Positions 40,946 to 49,136 of a DNA stretch of 64,000 bases are shown here, piece after piece (position 1 is the first letter of the stretch; each line of letters begins with the position of its first letter). The stretch is from Nocardioides cavernae (GTDB lineage Bacteria > Actinomycetota > Actinomycetes > Propionibacteriales > Nocardioidaceae), in the NCBI RefSeq assembly GCF_013410035.1, contig NZ_JACCBW010000002.1:1301817-1365816 (forward strand). The letters are read 5' to 3'. Under the pieces are notes generated by a model, which saw only the letters and a program-made list of their open reading frames with translations, ran no database searches and was not told where the DNA came from. Position numbers and translations under genes: made by a program.

Positions 40946-41347
40946 TCAGGCCTTCTTCGTCTCCCAGAAGATCTCGGCGATCTCGTCGATCTTGGCGAGC
41001 AGCTCGTCGGCCTTGCCGGCGTCGAGCTCACCCTTGGTGCCGGACGCGCCGGCGAGCTTGGTGGCCTCGTTGACGAGCGTGTGGAGCTGGGGGTACTTCT
41101 CGAAGTGCGGGGGCTTGAAGTAGTCGGTCCACAGCACCCACAGGTGGTGCTTGACCAGCTCGGAGCGCTGCTCCTTGATGAGGATCGCGCGGGTGCGGAA
41201 GTCGGGGTCGTCGTTGTCGGCGACCTTGGCGATGATCGCCTTGATCGACTCGGCCTCGATGCGCGCCTGGGCGGGGTCGTAGACACCGCAGGGGAGGTCG
41301 CAGTGGGCCGAGACCTCGACGGTCGGGGCAAGCAGGTGGCGAAGCAT
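40946..41347 (-). CDS. sodN: Nickel superoxide dismutase
   Basis: The 133-residue precursor has a 14-residue leader followed by HCDLPCGVYDP. After cleavage His15 becomes His1 and C16 and C20 become Cys2 and Cys6, the nickel hook of the enzyme that converts superoxide to oxygen and peroxide. GAGAGGA lies 6 nt upstream of the ATG. It is divergent from sodX, whose product removes the leader. Confidence 0.95.
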   Translation of the reverse strand: MLRHLLAPTVEVSAHCDLPCGVYDPAQARIEAESIKAIIAKVADNDDPDFRTRAILIKEQRSELVKHHLWVLWTDYFKPPHFEKYPQLHTLVNEATKLAGASGTKGELDAGKADELLAKIDEIAEIFWETKKA

Positions 41348-41396
41348 CGTGTTCCTCTCGATCGGGAAGGTGCGTCCTGCTGCGACACTACTCCGC

Positions 41397-41777
41397 GTGC
41401 AACGGCGTCGGCAGCGGGGTCTCGTCCCGCGGGGTGGGGCCGGACGGGCACCCTTCGGGACCGCGGTCGTCCGGGGCAGGTCGATGCTCCCGACCCTGCG
41501 CGAGGGCGACCTCCTGCTGGTGGCGTACGGGGTCCGCATCCGTCCCGGTGACCTCGTCGTGGCCCGGTTCGTGGACGGCACGCTCACGGTGAAGCGGGCC
41601 GTCGAGCGGCGGCGTACCCGCTCCGGCGCAGCCGGCTGGTGGCTGCTCAGCGACAACCCCGAGGAGGGCGTGGACTCGCGCCACCGCGGCGTGGTGCCCG
41701 AGGCCGACGTGCACGCCGTCGTGCGGGCTCGGGTGTGGCCTTCGCCACGTGTGGGACGCAGGCTCCGCCGACGCTGA
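41397..41777 (+). CDS. sodX: Nickel superoxide dismutase maturation protease
   Basis: The 126-residue protein is a cytoplasmic S26 signal-peptidase-like protease with Ser29 in RGRSMLPTLREGD and Lys66 in LTVKRAVE as catalytic pair. SodX cuts the SodN leader so the nickel hook can form. I chose the GTG at 41397; earlier in-frame codons lie in the divergent promoter region. The stop is 20 bases before malic enzyme. Confidence 0.88.
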   Translation: MQRRRQRGLVPRGGAGRAPFGTAVVRGRSMLPTLREGDLLLVAYGVRIRPGDLVVARFVDGTLTVKRAVERRRTRSGAAGWWLLSDNPEEGVDSRHRGVVPEADVHAVVRARVWPSPRVGRRLRRR

Positions 41778-41797
41778 GCTGTGCCAGTATCCCGGGC

Positions 41798-42973
41798 ATG
41801 GCCGTGCCGCACCCCCACTCTGGCGATCCCGTGTTCGACCTCCACGTCGGCGGCAAGATGGAGACCGTCTCGACGGTCGCGCTGAACGGGCTTGACGAGC
41901 TGTCGCTCGCCTACACGCCCGGCGTCGCCCGCGTCTGCGAGGCGATCGCGGCGGACCCGTCGATGACGCAGCACTACACGTGGGTGCCCAACACGGTCGC
42001 GATCGTGACCGACGGCACCGCGGTCCTCGGCCTCGGTGACATCGGGCCGGCGGCCGCGATGCCCGTGATGGAGGGCAAGGCGGTGCTGTTCAAGCAGTTC
42101 GGCGGCGTCGACGCCGTCCCGATCTGCCTCGACACCACCGACGTCGAGGAGATCATCGAGACCGTCGTGCGGCTCGCGCCCAGCTTCGGCGGGATCAACC
42201 TCGAGGACATCTCCGCGCCCCGCTGCTTCGAGGTCGAGGCCCGGCTCAAGGAGCGGCTCGACATCCCGGTCTTCCACGACGACCAGCACGGCACGGCCGT
42301 GGTCGCCCTCGCGGCGCTCACCAACTCGTTGCGGCTCACCGGCCGTGACGCCGCGACCGCCCGGGTGGTCGTCCAGGGCGCCGGCGCCGCGGGCGTCGCC
42401 GTCGCACGGATCCTGCTCGAGGCGGGCGTGAGGGACGTGGCCGTGCTCGACCGGCAGGGCGTGCTCAGCTCCGATCGCTCCGACCTCACCGAGGTCAAGG
42501 CGGCCCTCGCCCGCGACACCGCCGACCACTTCGGCCGCCGGGGGAGCCTCGCGGACGTGATGGCCGGCGCCGACGTCTACATCGGGGTGTCCGGTGGCCA
42601 GGTGCCGGAGGAGATCGTCGCGTCGATGGCCGACGAGGCGATCATCTTCGGGCTCGCGAACCCGACCCCCGAGGTGCACCCCGACCTCGCGCACCGGTAC
42701 GCCCGCGTGGTCGCGACGGGACGCTCCGACTTCCCCAACCAGATCAACAACGTGCTGGCCTTCCCCGGCATCTTCCGCGGGGCCTTCGACGTGCACGCCA
42801 CGGCGATCACCGAGGGCATGAAGGTCGCGGCCGCGACCGCGCTCGCCGAGCTCGTCGGCGACGACCTCCGCGAGGACCTGGTGATTCCCTCGCCCTTCGA
42901 CCCGCGGGTCCCCGGAGCCGTGCGCGAGGCCGTCTCGGCGGCGGCGCGGGCGGACGGCGTCGCGCGCCGCTGA
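41798..42973 (+). CDS. NAD(P)-dependent malic enzyme
   Basis: The 391-residue enzyme oxidatively decarboxylates malate to pyruvate. [36 protein letters not shown] and the Rossmann motif [16 protein letters not shown] are conserved. It lacks the C-terminal phosphotransacetylase domain of longer forms. CAGTAT lies 7 nt before the ATG, suggesting a leaderless mRNA. Confidence 0.93.
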   Translation: MAVPHPHSGDPVFDLHVGGKMETVSTVALNGLDELSLAYTPGVARVCEAIAADPSMTQHYTWVPNTVAIVTDGTAVLGLGDIGPAAAMPVMEGKAVLFKQFGGVDAVPICLDTTDVEEIIETVVRLAPSFGGINLEDISAPRCFEVEARLKERLDIPVFHDDQHGTAVVALAALTNSLRLTGRDAATARVVVQGAGAAGVAVARILLEAGVRDVAVLDRQGVLSSDRSDLTEVKAALARDTADHFGRRGSLADVMAGADVYIGVSGGQVPEEIVASMADEAIIFGLANPTPEVHPDLAHRYARVVATGRSDFPNQINNVLAFPGIFRGAFDVHATAITEGMKVAAATALAELVGDDLREDLVIPSPFDPRVPGAVREAVSAAARADGVARR

Positions 42974-43092
42974 CGCAGCTCGGCGGAGGGCCGAGCACCG
43001 CGTCGCGGCGCACGCAGGCAGTGCGCCTCCCTCGGAGCCGGTGTCAGAACCAGCGATTCGCGAAAACGGTCGGAGCCGGGGCCGCCGGCGTC

Positions 43093-43098
43093 TAGCGT
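43093..43098 (+). promoter_or_regulatory. -10 box of the secreted protein gene at 43105
   Basis: TAGCGT, 6 nt before the ATG. Confidence 0.5.
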
Positions 43099-43104
43099 GC
43101 GGCC

Positions 43105-44238
43105 ATGGATCCTTCGAGCCTCCTCTCGCACACGCGGCCGATTCGCAACGCCTCGAGGGTGGCGGCCCTTGCTCTCGTCGTCGTATCCGCCGTGGCCGGG
43201 GCCGGCGCGTCAGCGTCGGAACGAACACCGACAGACAGTCGCGCGGCGGTCGCCATGCCGCGCACGCCCGGTCCCGTTTCGCCCCGGGCTCGCGTGAAGG
43301 TGTCGTTGCGCGCGCCGAACAGCGTCATCTCCGGCGAGGCCTTCGTGGTGCGCGGCCGGGTCAAGCACTCGCCGACGCGAGCGCGGGTCGTGCTCAAGCA
43401 GCGGCTGGACGGCACGGAGGGGTGGTCCAAGGTCAAGAAGGCGCGGGCGAACAAGCGCGGAGCCTTCGCCCTCCGGGTCCGCATGGACGACACGTCGCGC
43501 TCCTACCAGGCATGCGTCAAGAAGAAGTGCAGCAAGTCCACCCACGTCACGTCCCGGCCGGCCCCGCCTCCTCCCCCGTCCGGTGGTTCGATGGACTACT
43601 CCTGGACGCGAGCGAGCGACGGCGCAAGCTTCAGCGCCCGGGTGACCGACCTGTTCGTCGAGGACATCGGGTACAACACGCTCGACCAGCAGCTCGGCGA
43701 GGCCAAGATCTTCTTCTCGATCAACGGGAGTGGCGCGATCACCAACCGCACTCCCGGGCGCAACGCTTCTCCGGACTTCACACAGGTCGCTCCCGTGCTC
43801 CCGATGTCGTCCGCGTTCTGCCAGAACGCCACCGTGTCCGCGACCTTGGGCGGGCGCTACAAGATGGACCCGTTGGAGGTTTCCACCTCCGAGGGAAGCA
43901 GTGGGTGGGACGCCAACCTCGTCGACACGTCCTACTGCGTTGCGGCCACGGCTCGTGGAAGTGGGTTCGACGACTCACTGTCGCCGGGAGCGACCGGCTA
44001 CCAGAGCTACGACGAGACGGCCTTCGGCGGCTCGGCCGACTACTACGTCTACGTGCCGGAGTCGATGATGACGACAGTCATGGCCGAGCTGGAGCGACCG
44101 GCGTTCTGGGTCCTGCAACGGGGGACGGGCTCTGCTGGGGTGGGCCGCGAGTACGGGCTGGGGGTGTGCCACTACGGGATCGCGGTCGTCGCCACGAGCT
44201 CGGAGGGCGCGGCCGTCTGCGCGCAGGGGGTCCAGTGA
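43105..44238 (+). CDS. Secreted protein with Ig-like module, unknown function
   Basis: The 377-residue protein has a signal peptide (ASRVAALALVVVSAVAGAGASA), an Ig-like module at about 62-145 (VVLKQRLDGTEGWSKVKKA) similar in pattern to the protein at 2906, a Pro linker (PAPPPPPSGG) and a 215-residue C-terminal domain with several cysteines and many Ser/Gly/Thr. No catalytic motif is clear. Codon use is slightly less GC-rich than neighbours. Confidence 0.7.
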   Translation: MDPSSLLSHTRPIRNASRVAALALVVVSAVAGAGASASERTPTDSRAAVAMPRTPGPVSPRARVKVSLRAPNSVISGEAFVVRGRVKHSPTRARVVLKQRLDGTEGWSKVKKARANKRGAFALRVRMDDTSRSYQACVKKKCSKSTHVTSRPAPPPPPSGGSMDYSWTRASDGASFSARVTDLFVEDIGYNTLDQQLGEAKIFFSINGSGAITNRTPGRNASPDFTQVAPVLPMSSAFCQNATVSATLGGRYKMDPLEVSTSEGSSGWDANLVDTSYCVAATARGSGFDDSLSPGATGYQSYDETAFGGSADYYVYVPESMMTTVMAELERPAFWVLQRGTGSAGVGREYGLGVCHYGIAVVATSSEGAAVCAQGVQ

Positions 44239-44304
44239 CACCGAGGACGATCCGCGCAGGCGCGCCGTCGAGGCCTGCTCACCGATGGCCGGACGTACTG
44301 CACC

Positions 44305-44363
44305 CCTGACGCCGCTGACGGGCCCGGCCCGGCCCGTACGGGGAGGACCGCGCCGGCGTCAGG
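44305..44363. terminator. Nested double hairpin between convergent genes
   Basis: An outer 10-bp stem, CCTGACGCCG with CGGCGTCAGG (44305-44314 and 44354-44363), encloses an inner 7-bp stem ACGGGCC/GGCCCGT (44318-44324 and 44331-44337). The right outer arm overlaps the LOG stop codon. Confidence 0.65.
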
Positions 44364-44940
44364 CGCGCTTCGTCCCCGGCGGCACACCGATCCGGGCGCT
44401 GAGCCCGGCGAGGGCGGTGTCGAGGTCGTCGGCGACGACGACGTCGTCGAGCAGCTCGCGCCGGACGAAGCCCGCGTCGACGAGGCCGGAGATGGCGTCG
44501 AGCAGCGGGGTCCAGGTGCCGCCGAGGTCGAGGAAGCCGACCGGGTCGTCGTTGAACCCGATGGAGCGCCAGCTCCACACCTCGATGATCTCCTCCAGGG
44601 TCCCCAGGCCGCCCGGCAGGCACAGGAAGGCGTCGGCGAGGTCCGCCATCATCGCCTTGCGCTCGTGCATGGTCTCCACGACGTGCTGCTCCGTGAGGTC
44701 GTCGCGCCCCCACTCGCGCTCGATCATCGACCGCGGGATGACCCCGACCACCTCGCCGCCGGCGTCCAGCGCGCCCTGCGAGACCTCGCCCATCAGCCCG
44801 TGCCCGCCGCCGCCGTAGACGAGCCCGATGCCGCGCTCGGCGAGGCCGCGACCCACGGCGTACGTCGCGCGCACCAGCGCGGGGTCGACCCCGCTGCTCG
44901 AGGCACAGAAGACGGCGAGGCGGCGGATGGCTGGGCTCAC
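44359..44940 (-). CDS. LOG family protein (TIGR00730)
   Basis: The 193-residue protein has the family motif PGGLGTLEE at residues 109-117 and the earlier GGGGHGLMG. Members are cytokinin riboside 5'-monophosphate phosphoribohydrolases or nucleotide-binding relatives acting on AMP-like substrates. It starts with GTG. Confidence 0.9.
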   Translation of the reverse strand: MSPAIRRLAVFCASSSGVDPALVRATYAVGRGLAERGIGLVYGGGGHGLMGEVSQGALDAGGEVVGVIPRSMIEREWGRDDLTEQHVVETMHERKAMMADLADAFLCLPGGLGTLEEIIEVWSWRSIGFNDDPVGFLDLGGTWTPLLDAISGLVDAGFVRRELLDDVVVADDLDTALAGLSARIGVPPGTKRA

Positions 44941-44970
44941 GGCACCGGAGTCTAGGAGGGCCAGGAGGGC

Positions 44971-46212
44971 TCAGAACCCGATGGACGGCTCCGGCGCGAC
45001 GAGGGTCCGCATCGCGCGGGCCAGCTCGGCGTACGCGCCGGGCCGGTGCTCCTGCACGAGGCCGGCGCGCAGCCGGGAGCCGATGCCGCGCCCGAGGTAG
45101 CCCGCACCGAGGACGTCGACGTCGAGGCTGAGGTCGGCGGGGGAGTCGGTGCGCGTCGCGGTGCCCGTGCCGCCGGAGCAGGCGAGGCGCCAGCGCCCGG
45201 CGTTCCAGGGCGCGAAGCGGTCGGCCAGCTCGACGACCACGTCGCAGTCGTCCTCGTAGGTCCGCAGCGACCACGCGTGAGCGAGGTCGACGAGGCGGAC
45301 CCACGTGCTGTCCCAGGTCTCGAGCGACCCGGTGCCGCGCGGGCCGCCCACCCAGTCGAGGACGGGGTCGTCGACGCCGAGATTCTCGAGCCGGGTCGTG
45401 CCCATGAGGTCGAGGTCGACGACGCGGCGGGCCAGTGCGAGGCGGGCGGCGGGGTCGCCGCACAACGTGCCGACCGTCACCGTGCCGGAGGGGCGCGCCT
45501 TGCTCCACTTGTGCTCGCGGCGCAGGCCGACGAAGCCGACGTCGCGGCCGTCGCGCCGGGCGAGCAGGACCCGGCGCCGCTCCTTGTCGCGGAGCTGCTC
45601 CGGCGCCTCGAGGGCCATCAGCGAGAAGTAGTCGGGCGAGCCGACGATGGTGCCCGGGTGGTCGGGCGCAGAGCCGAGCTGGCAGGCCCGCATCCGCTCC
45701 GTGACACCGGGCCCGGACATGGTGACCAGGTGCGTGGTCGTGCGCGCGGCGTCGTCCTCGAGGTGGGGTGCGGTGAAGGTGGTGCCGCGACCGAGCTCGA
45801 CCTGGAGCGTCAGGACGGCGTTGCCGTAGCCGTACCTGCCGTAGATGGCGGCCTCGCTGGCGTGGAGCGCGGAGACGGCGAGACCGGCGTCGTGCGTGCG
45901 GGCGAGGTGGTCGGTCATCATCGCGGTCAGGACGCCGCGACGGCGGCAGTCCGGGTGGACGCCGACCCAGGTGAGCCCGGCGATCGGGACGACCCGGCCG
46001 CCGGGCAGCGACATCTCCATCGGGCGTACGCCGTAGACGCCGCTGTGGGTGTCGGTCGGTCCGTCGGGGAGGTCCGCCGCGAAGCGCTGGTCCTCGGGGA
46101 GGCCGAGCCGGACGTGCTCGGCGTCGGAGTCGGTCTCCTCGCCGAACCAGACGAGCTGGTCGGTGGCCAGGAACCGGTCGAAGTCCTGCGCGGGTCGCAC
46201 GTCGATGCTCAC
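44971..46212 (-). CDS. eis: Eis-like N-acetyltransferase
   Basis: The 413-residue protein has an N-terminal GNAT domain (LTWVGVHPDCRRRGVLTAMM, acetyl-CoA loop RRRGVL), a second GNAT-like domain and an SCP2-like C-terminal part, the three-domain plan of Eis. It ends in Phe, as does mycobacterial Eis, whose terminal carboxylate takes part in catalysis. Such enzymes acetylate amines, including aminoglycosides or protein lysines. The start GTG was chosen at VSIDVRPAQDF. Confidence 0.85.
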   Translation of the reverse strand: MSIDVRPAQDFDRFLATDQLVWFGEETDSDAEHVRLGLPEDQRFAADLPDGPTDTHSGVYGVRPMEMSLPGGRVVPIAGLTWVGVHPDCRRRGVLTAMMTDHLARTHDAGLAVSALHASEAAIYGRYGYGNAVLTLQVELGRGTTFTAPHLEDDAARTTTHLVTMSGPGVTERMRACQLGSAPDHPGTIVGSPDYFSLMALEAPEQLRDKERRRVLLARRDGRDVGFVGLRREHKWSKARPSGTVTVGTLCGDPAARLALARRVVDLDLMGTTRLENLGVDDPVLDWVGGPRGTGSLETWDSTWVRLVDLAHAWSLRTYEDDCDVVVELADRFAPWNAGRWRLACSGGTGTATRTDSPADLSLDVDVLGAGYLGRGIGSRLRAGLVQEHRPGAYAELARAMRTLVAPEPSIGF

Positions 46213-46269
46213 CCGGCCAGCCAATCGTGCGGTGCCGGGACCCGCAACCCGATAACGACTGCGGGTCGC

Positions 46270-46275
46270 TAGGGT
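46270..46275 (+). promoter_or_regulatory. -10 box of the zinc-type dehydrogenase gene
   Basis: TAGGGT, 6 nt before the ATG at 46282. Confidence 0.55.
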
Positions 46276-46281
46276 CGGAGC

Positions 46282-47250
46282 ATGTTCGCCGTTTACGCCG
46301 AGTCCTTCTCCTCCGACGACCCGCTCGCGGGCCTGGTGGTGGGTGAGCGGCCGGCCCCGGAGGCGCCCGAGGGATGGGCCACGGTGACGGTGAAGGCGGC
46401 CAGCCTCAACCACCACGACCTCTGGTCGCTGCGGGGCGTCGGGCTGCGCGAGGAGTCGCTGCCGATGATCCTCGGCTGTGACGCCGCGGGCCTCGACGAG
46501 GACGGCAACGAGGTCGTCGTGCACGCCGTGATCGGGGACCCCGGACGCGGCGGCGACGAGACGCTCGACCCGGGTCGTTCGCTGCTGTCGGAGAAGCACC
46601 AGGGCACGCTCGCCGACCAGGTGGTCGTGCCGCGTCGCAACCTCGTCCCCAAGCCGGCGTCGCTGTCCTTCGAGGAGGCGGCCTGCCTGCCGACCGCCTA
46701 TCTCACCGCCTACCGGATGCTCTTCACCCAGGGACGTCTGACGCCCGGCGAGACCGTCCTCGTCCAGGGTGCCGGCGGCGGTGTCGCCACCGCGCTGATC
46801 ATCCTCGGCCGTGCCGCGGGACTGCGGGTGCTGGCCACCAGCCGCGACGAGGCCAAACGGTCCCGCGCGGTCGAGCTCGGCGCGCACGAGGCGTACGAGT
46901 CGGGCGCGCGGCTGCCGGTGAAGGTCGACGCCGTGATGGAGACCGTCGGACGCGCGACCTGGAGCCACTCGGTCCGCTCGCTGCGCCCGGGTGGTCGCAT
47001 CGTCATCAGCGGCACGACGTCCGGCCCGCGGCTCGACGACGCCGAGCTGACCCGCATCTTCTTCCTCCAGCTCGCGGTCATCGGCTCCACGATGGGCACC
47101 CGCCACGAGCTCGACGCCCTCGTGAAGTTCCTCGACGCCACCGGCACGCGGCCGCTGCTGGACCGCACGCTCCCCATGGAGCAGGCCCGCGAGGGCTTCG
47201 CCGCGATGGCCGGGGGAGACGTCTTCGGCAAGATCGTGTTCACCCGGTGA
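46282..47250 (+). CDS. Zinc-binding dehydrogenase family oxidoreductase
   Basis: The 322-residue medium-chain dehydrogenase/reductase has a GroES-like N-terminal domain (VTVKAASLNHHDLWSLRGVG) and a Rossmann motif VQGAGGGVATALI. The structural-zinc cysteines are missing, so it is likely a quinone or enone reductase. Its stop overlaps the SDR start by GTGA. Confidence 0.88.
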   Translation: MFAVYAESFSSDDPLAGLVVGERPAPEAPEGWATVTVKAASLNHHDLWSLRGVGLREESLPMILGCDAAGLDEDGNEVVVHAVIGDPGRGGDETLDPGRSLLSEKHQGTLADQVVVPRRNLVPKPASLSFEEAACLPTAYLTAYRMLFTQGRLTPGETVLVQGAGGGVATALIILGRAAGLRVLATSRDEAKRSRAVELGAHEAYESGARLPVKVDAVMETVGRATWSHSVRSLRPGGRIVISGTTSGPRLDDAELTRIFFLQLAVIGSTMGTRHELDALVKFLDATGTRPLLDRTLPMEQAREGFAAMAGGDVFGKIVFTR

Positions 47251-47942
47251 GGCACGTCCTCACCGGCGCCGGGTCCGGCATCGGACGAGCGCTGGCTGAG
47301 CGCCTCGCAGGCCGGGGCGACGACCTCGTCCTCCTGGCGCGCAGCGACGCCCGGGCCGCCGAGCTGGCCGGCGACTTCCCCCACGCGCAGCTGCTGGTCG
47401 CCGACCTCGCCGACCCCGGCACGCTCAACGGCCTCGGCCGGCAGGTCGACGGGGCGGTCGACTCCGTCCTCCACGTCGCGGGGGTGGTCGACCTCGCGCC
47501 CGTCGAGGGGCTGCGCCTGGCCGCGTGGGAGGAACATCTCACCGTCAACCTCACGGCGCCCGCCGTGCTCACCCGCGAGCTCCTGCCGCACCTGCGTGCG
47601 GCCCGCGGCACGGTCGTCTTCGTCAACTCCTCCGCCGGCCTGTCCGCGAGCGCGGAGTGGTCGGCGTACGCCGCGTCGAAGTTCGGCCTGCGCGCCTTCG
47701 CGGACTCGCTGCGCGCCGAGGAGGCCGACCTCGGGGTCCGGGTCAGCACCGTCTACCCCAGCCGCACCGCGACGCCGATGCAGGAGAAGGTCCACGAGCA
47801 GGAGGGGAGGACCTACGACGCCTCCCGCTGGATCAGGCCCGAGACCGTCGTCGACACCATCCTCCACGTCGTCGACCTGCCTTCGGACGCCACGATCCCC
47901 GACGTGACCGTACGACCCCTCGCGCCGCGACCGGGCGCCTGA
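47247..47942 (+). CDS. SDR family oxidoreductase
   Basis: The 231-residue SDR has TGAGSGIGRALAERLAG, the central VLHVAGVVD in place of NNAG, and the catalytic S and YAASK. It is coupled to the preceding dehydrogenase by GTGA. The substrate is unknown. Confidence 0.88.
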   Translation: MRHVLTGAGSGIGRALAERLAGRGDDLVLLARSDARAAELAGDFPHAQLLVADLADPGTLNGLGRQVDGAVDSVLHVAGVVDLAPVEGLRLAAWEEHLTVNLTAPAVLTRELLPHLRAARGTVVFVNSSAGLSASAEWSAYAASKFGLRAFADSLRAEEADLGVRVSTVYPSRTATPMQEKVHEQEGRTYDASRWIRPETVVDTILHVVDLPSDATIPDVTVRPLAPRPGA

Positions 47943-47964
47943 GGCTCCCGGCGCTCGCTGCTCC

Positions 47965-48636
47965 TCAGTCGTCCCGGGCCTCGGCGCCGGCCGCCGGCTC
48001 GCGCGAGCGCCAGCTGAGCGCGCCCACCAGCAGCATCCGCAGCTGCGTGCGGGCCTGCGCGAGGATGCGGGCCTCGGAGTCCGGGTCCTCGACAAGGCGC
48101 TCGGCCATCGTGACGACGAACGACACGATGAGGTCGGCCAGCAGGGCGATGTCGGTGGAGGAGTAGTGCTCGGCCGCCCCGCTGCGGGCGATGTCGGTCG
48201 AGAGCTCGCGCGTGATCAGCTCGATCTCGTGGGTGATCGCCTCGCGGACGCGCGGGGGACCGGCGACGCGTTCGCGGGCGATGAACGCGTAGTGGGTGCG
48301 GTTCTCCCGGACGTGCTGGGCGACGATCGGCAGTGAGCCGTCGATGAAGTCGCGGTACTCCGGCGCGTGGCGCCACACGTCGAGGAGCATCAGGCGCAGG
48401 GAGCGGAAGCTCTCGTCGACCAGGGCGAGCCCGAGCAGCTCGAGCGAGCCGAAGTGGCGGTAGAACGCGGTCGGGACGACCCCGACCTGCTTCGCGACCT
48501 GGCGCAGCGAGATCGCGGCCAGGTTGGAGTCGGCGGCGAGGGCGAGCGCGGCGTCGAGGATCGCACGACGGGTGCGCTCCTTGCGCTCGGCACGCGACTC
48601 GGCGTCCGGCGCCCGGGGCCGGGACTCCGTGGGCAT
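47965..48636 (-). CDS. TetR regulator of FabR/DesT type
   Basis: The 223-residue protein has a helix-turn-helix reading AAISLRQVAKQVGVVPTAFYRHFGSLELLGLALVDE (in parts), strongly like FabR and DesT, which sense unsaturated and saturated acyl-CoAs. An 18-bp palindrome of the DesT kind lies 112 bp upstream. The ATG at 48636 lies 5 nt after TACGAT, favouring it over an upstream in-frame start. Confidence 0.85.
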   Translation of the reverse strand: MPTESRPRAPDAESRAERKERTRRAILDAALALAADSNLAAISLRQVAKQVGVVPTAFYRHFGSLELLGLALVDESFRSLRLMLLDVWRHAPEYRDFIDGSLPIVAQHVRENRTHYAFIARERVAGPPRVREAITHEIELITRELSTDIARSGAAEHYSSTDIALLADLIVSFVVTMAERLVEDPDSEARILAQARTQLRMLLVGALSWRSREPAAGAEARDD

Positions 48637-48747
48637 CCCCCGATCGTAGGGCACCGGTCCGCGAGGGACCGGTGCACGACTGTCCACCGACGGGCCCCGG
48701 ATCACGTGCCGACCTGTTGACGAGAGTCATCCGTGCCGCGACAGACG

Positions 48748-48765
48748 AGTGAACGTACGTTCACT
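48748..48765. promoter_or_regulatory. 18-bp perfect palindrome, probable DesT-like operator
   Basis: AGTGAACGTACGTTCACT fits TGAAC-N4-GTTCA, the pattern bound by DesT-type TetR proteins. It is the nearest such site to the FabR/DesT-like gene. Confidence 0.65.
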
Positions 48766-48832
48766 GGAAGTGCCGGCGTGGGTGTCTTCGCCACGATCGC
48801 CCGCTCGCCGCCCAGCCGTCGTGGCAGTGCTC

Positions 48833-48874
48833 CGCACCCGAGATCCGTGCTGTGCACGCGGGATCTCGGGTGCG
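48833..48874 (-). terminator. Hairpin downstream of DUF6104/kgd
   Basis: A perfect 14-bp stem (48833-48846 with 48861-48874, core GCACCCGAGATCC) holds a 4-bp inner stem GTGC/GCAC separated by a 3-nt bulge. It lies 75 bases after the DUF6104 stop and may end that transcript or be an intergenic palindromic repeat. Confidence 0.55.
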
Positions 48875-48948
48875 AAGCAGGGCGGTCCCCGGATATCCGG
48901 TGACTCCAGACGACGTGCCGGTCGCCCCGGCCCGCGAGAACCGGGCCC

Positions 48949-49125
48949 TCAGTCCTCCGGGTCGTCGAGCCGCGCCAGCCACGTGGCGAACCGCTCGACG
49001 GGCACCTCGAAGTCCGGGTTCGCGTCGACGAAGGCCTGGAGCTGCTCGGCGAGCCACTCACACGTGAACTCCTCGTCGCCACGGCGTCGTATGAGCTCCT
49101 CGATCCCGCGGTCGGTGAAGTACAC
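48949..49125 (-). CDS. DUF6104 family small protein
   Basis: The 58-residue acidic protein begins VYFTDRGIEELIRRRGDEEF and ends WLARLDDPED. This short family is found next to kgd in actinobacteria. Its start follows the kgd stop by 11 bases, so it is co-transcribed. Function unknown; it may modulate the decarboxylase complex. Confidence 0.8.
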   Translation of the reverse strand: MYFTDRGIEELIRRRGDEEFTCEWLAEQLQAFVDANPDFEVPVERFATWLARLDDPED

Positions 49126-49136
49126 CCGCGCCGACC

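Larger units (their letters stand above)
48637..48948. other. 312-bp intergenic region with regulatory and hairpin elements
   Basis: No gene is supported. The region holds a promoter box for the TetR gene (48642-48647, minus strand), the 18-bp palindrome at 48748-48765, a long hairpin at 48833-48874, and a 12-bp palindrome CCGGATATCCGG at 48889-48900. Confidence 0.6.
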
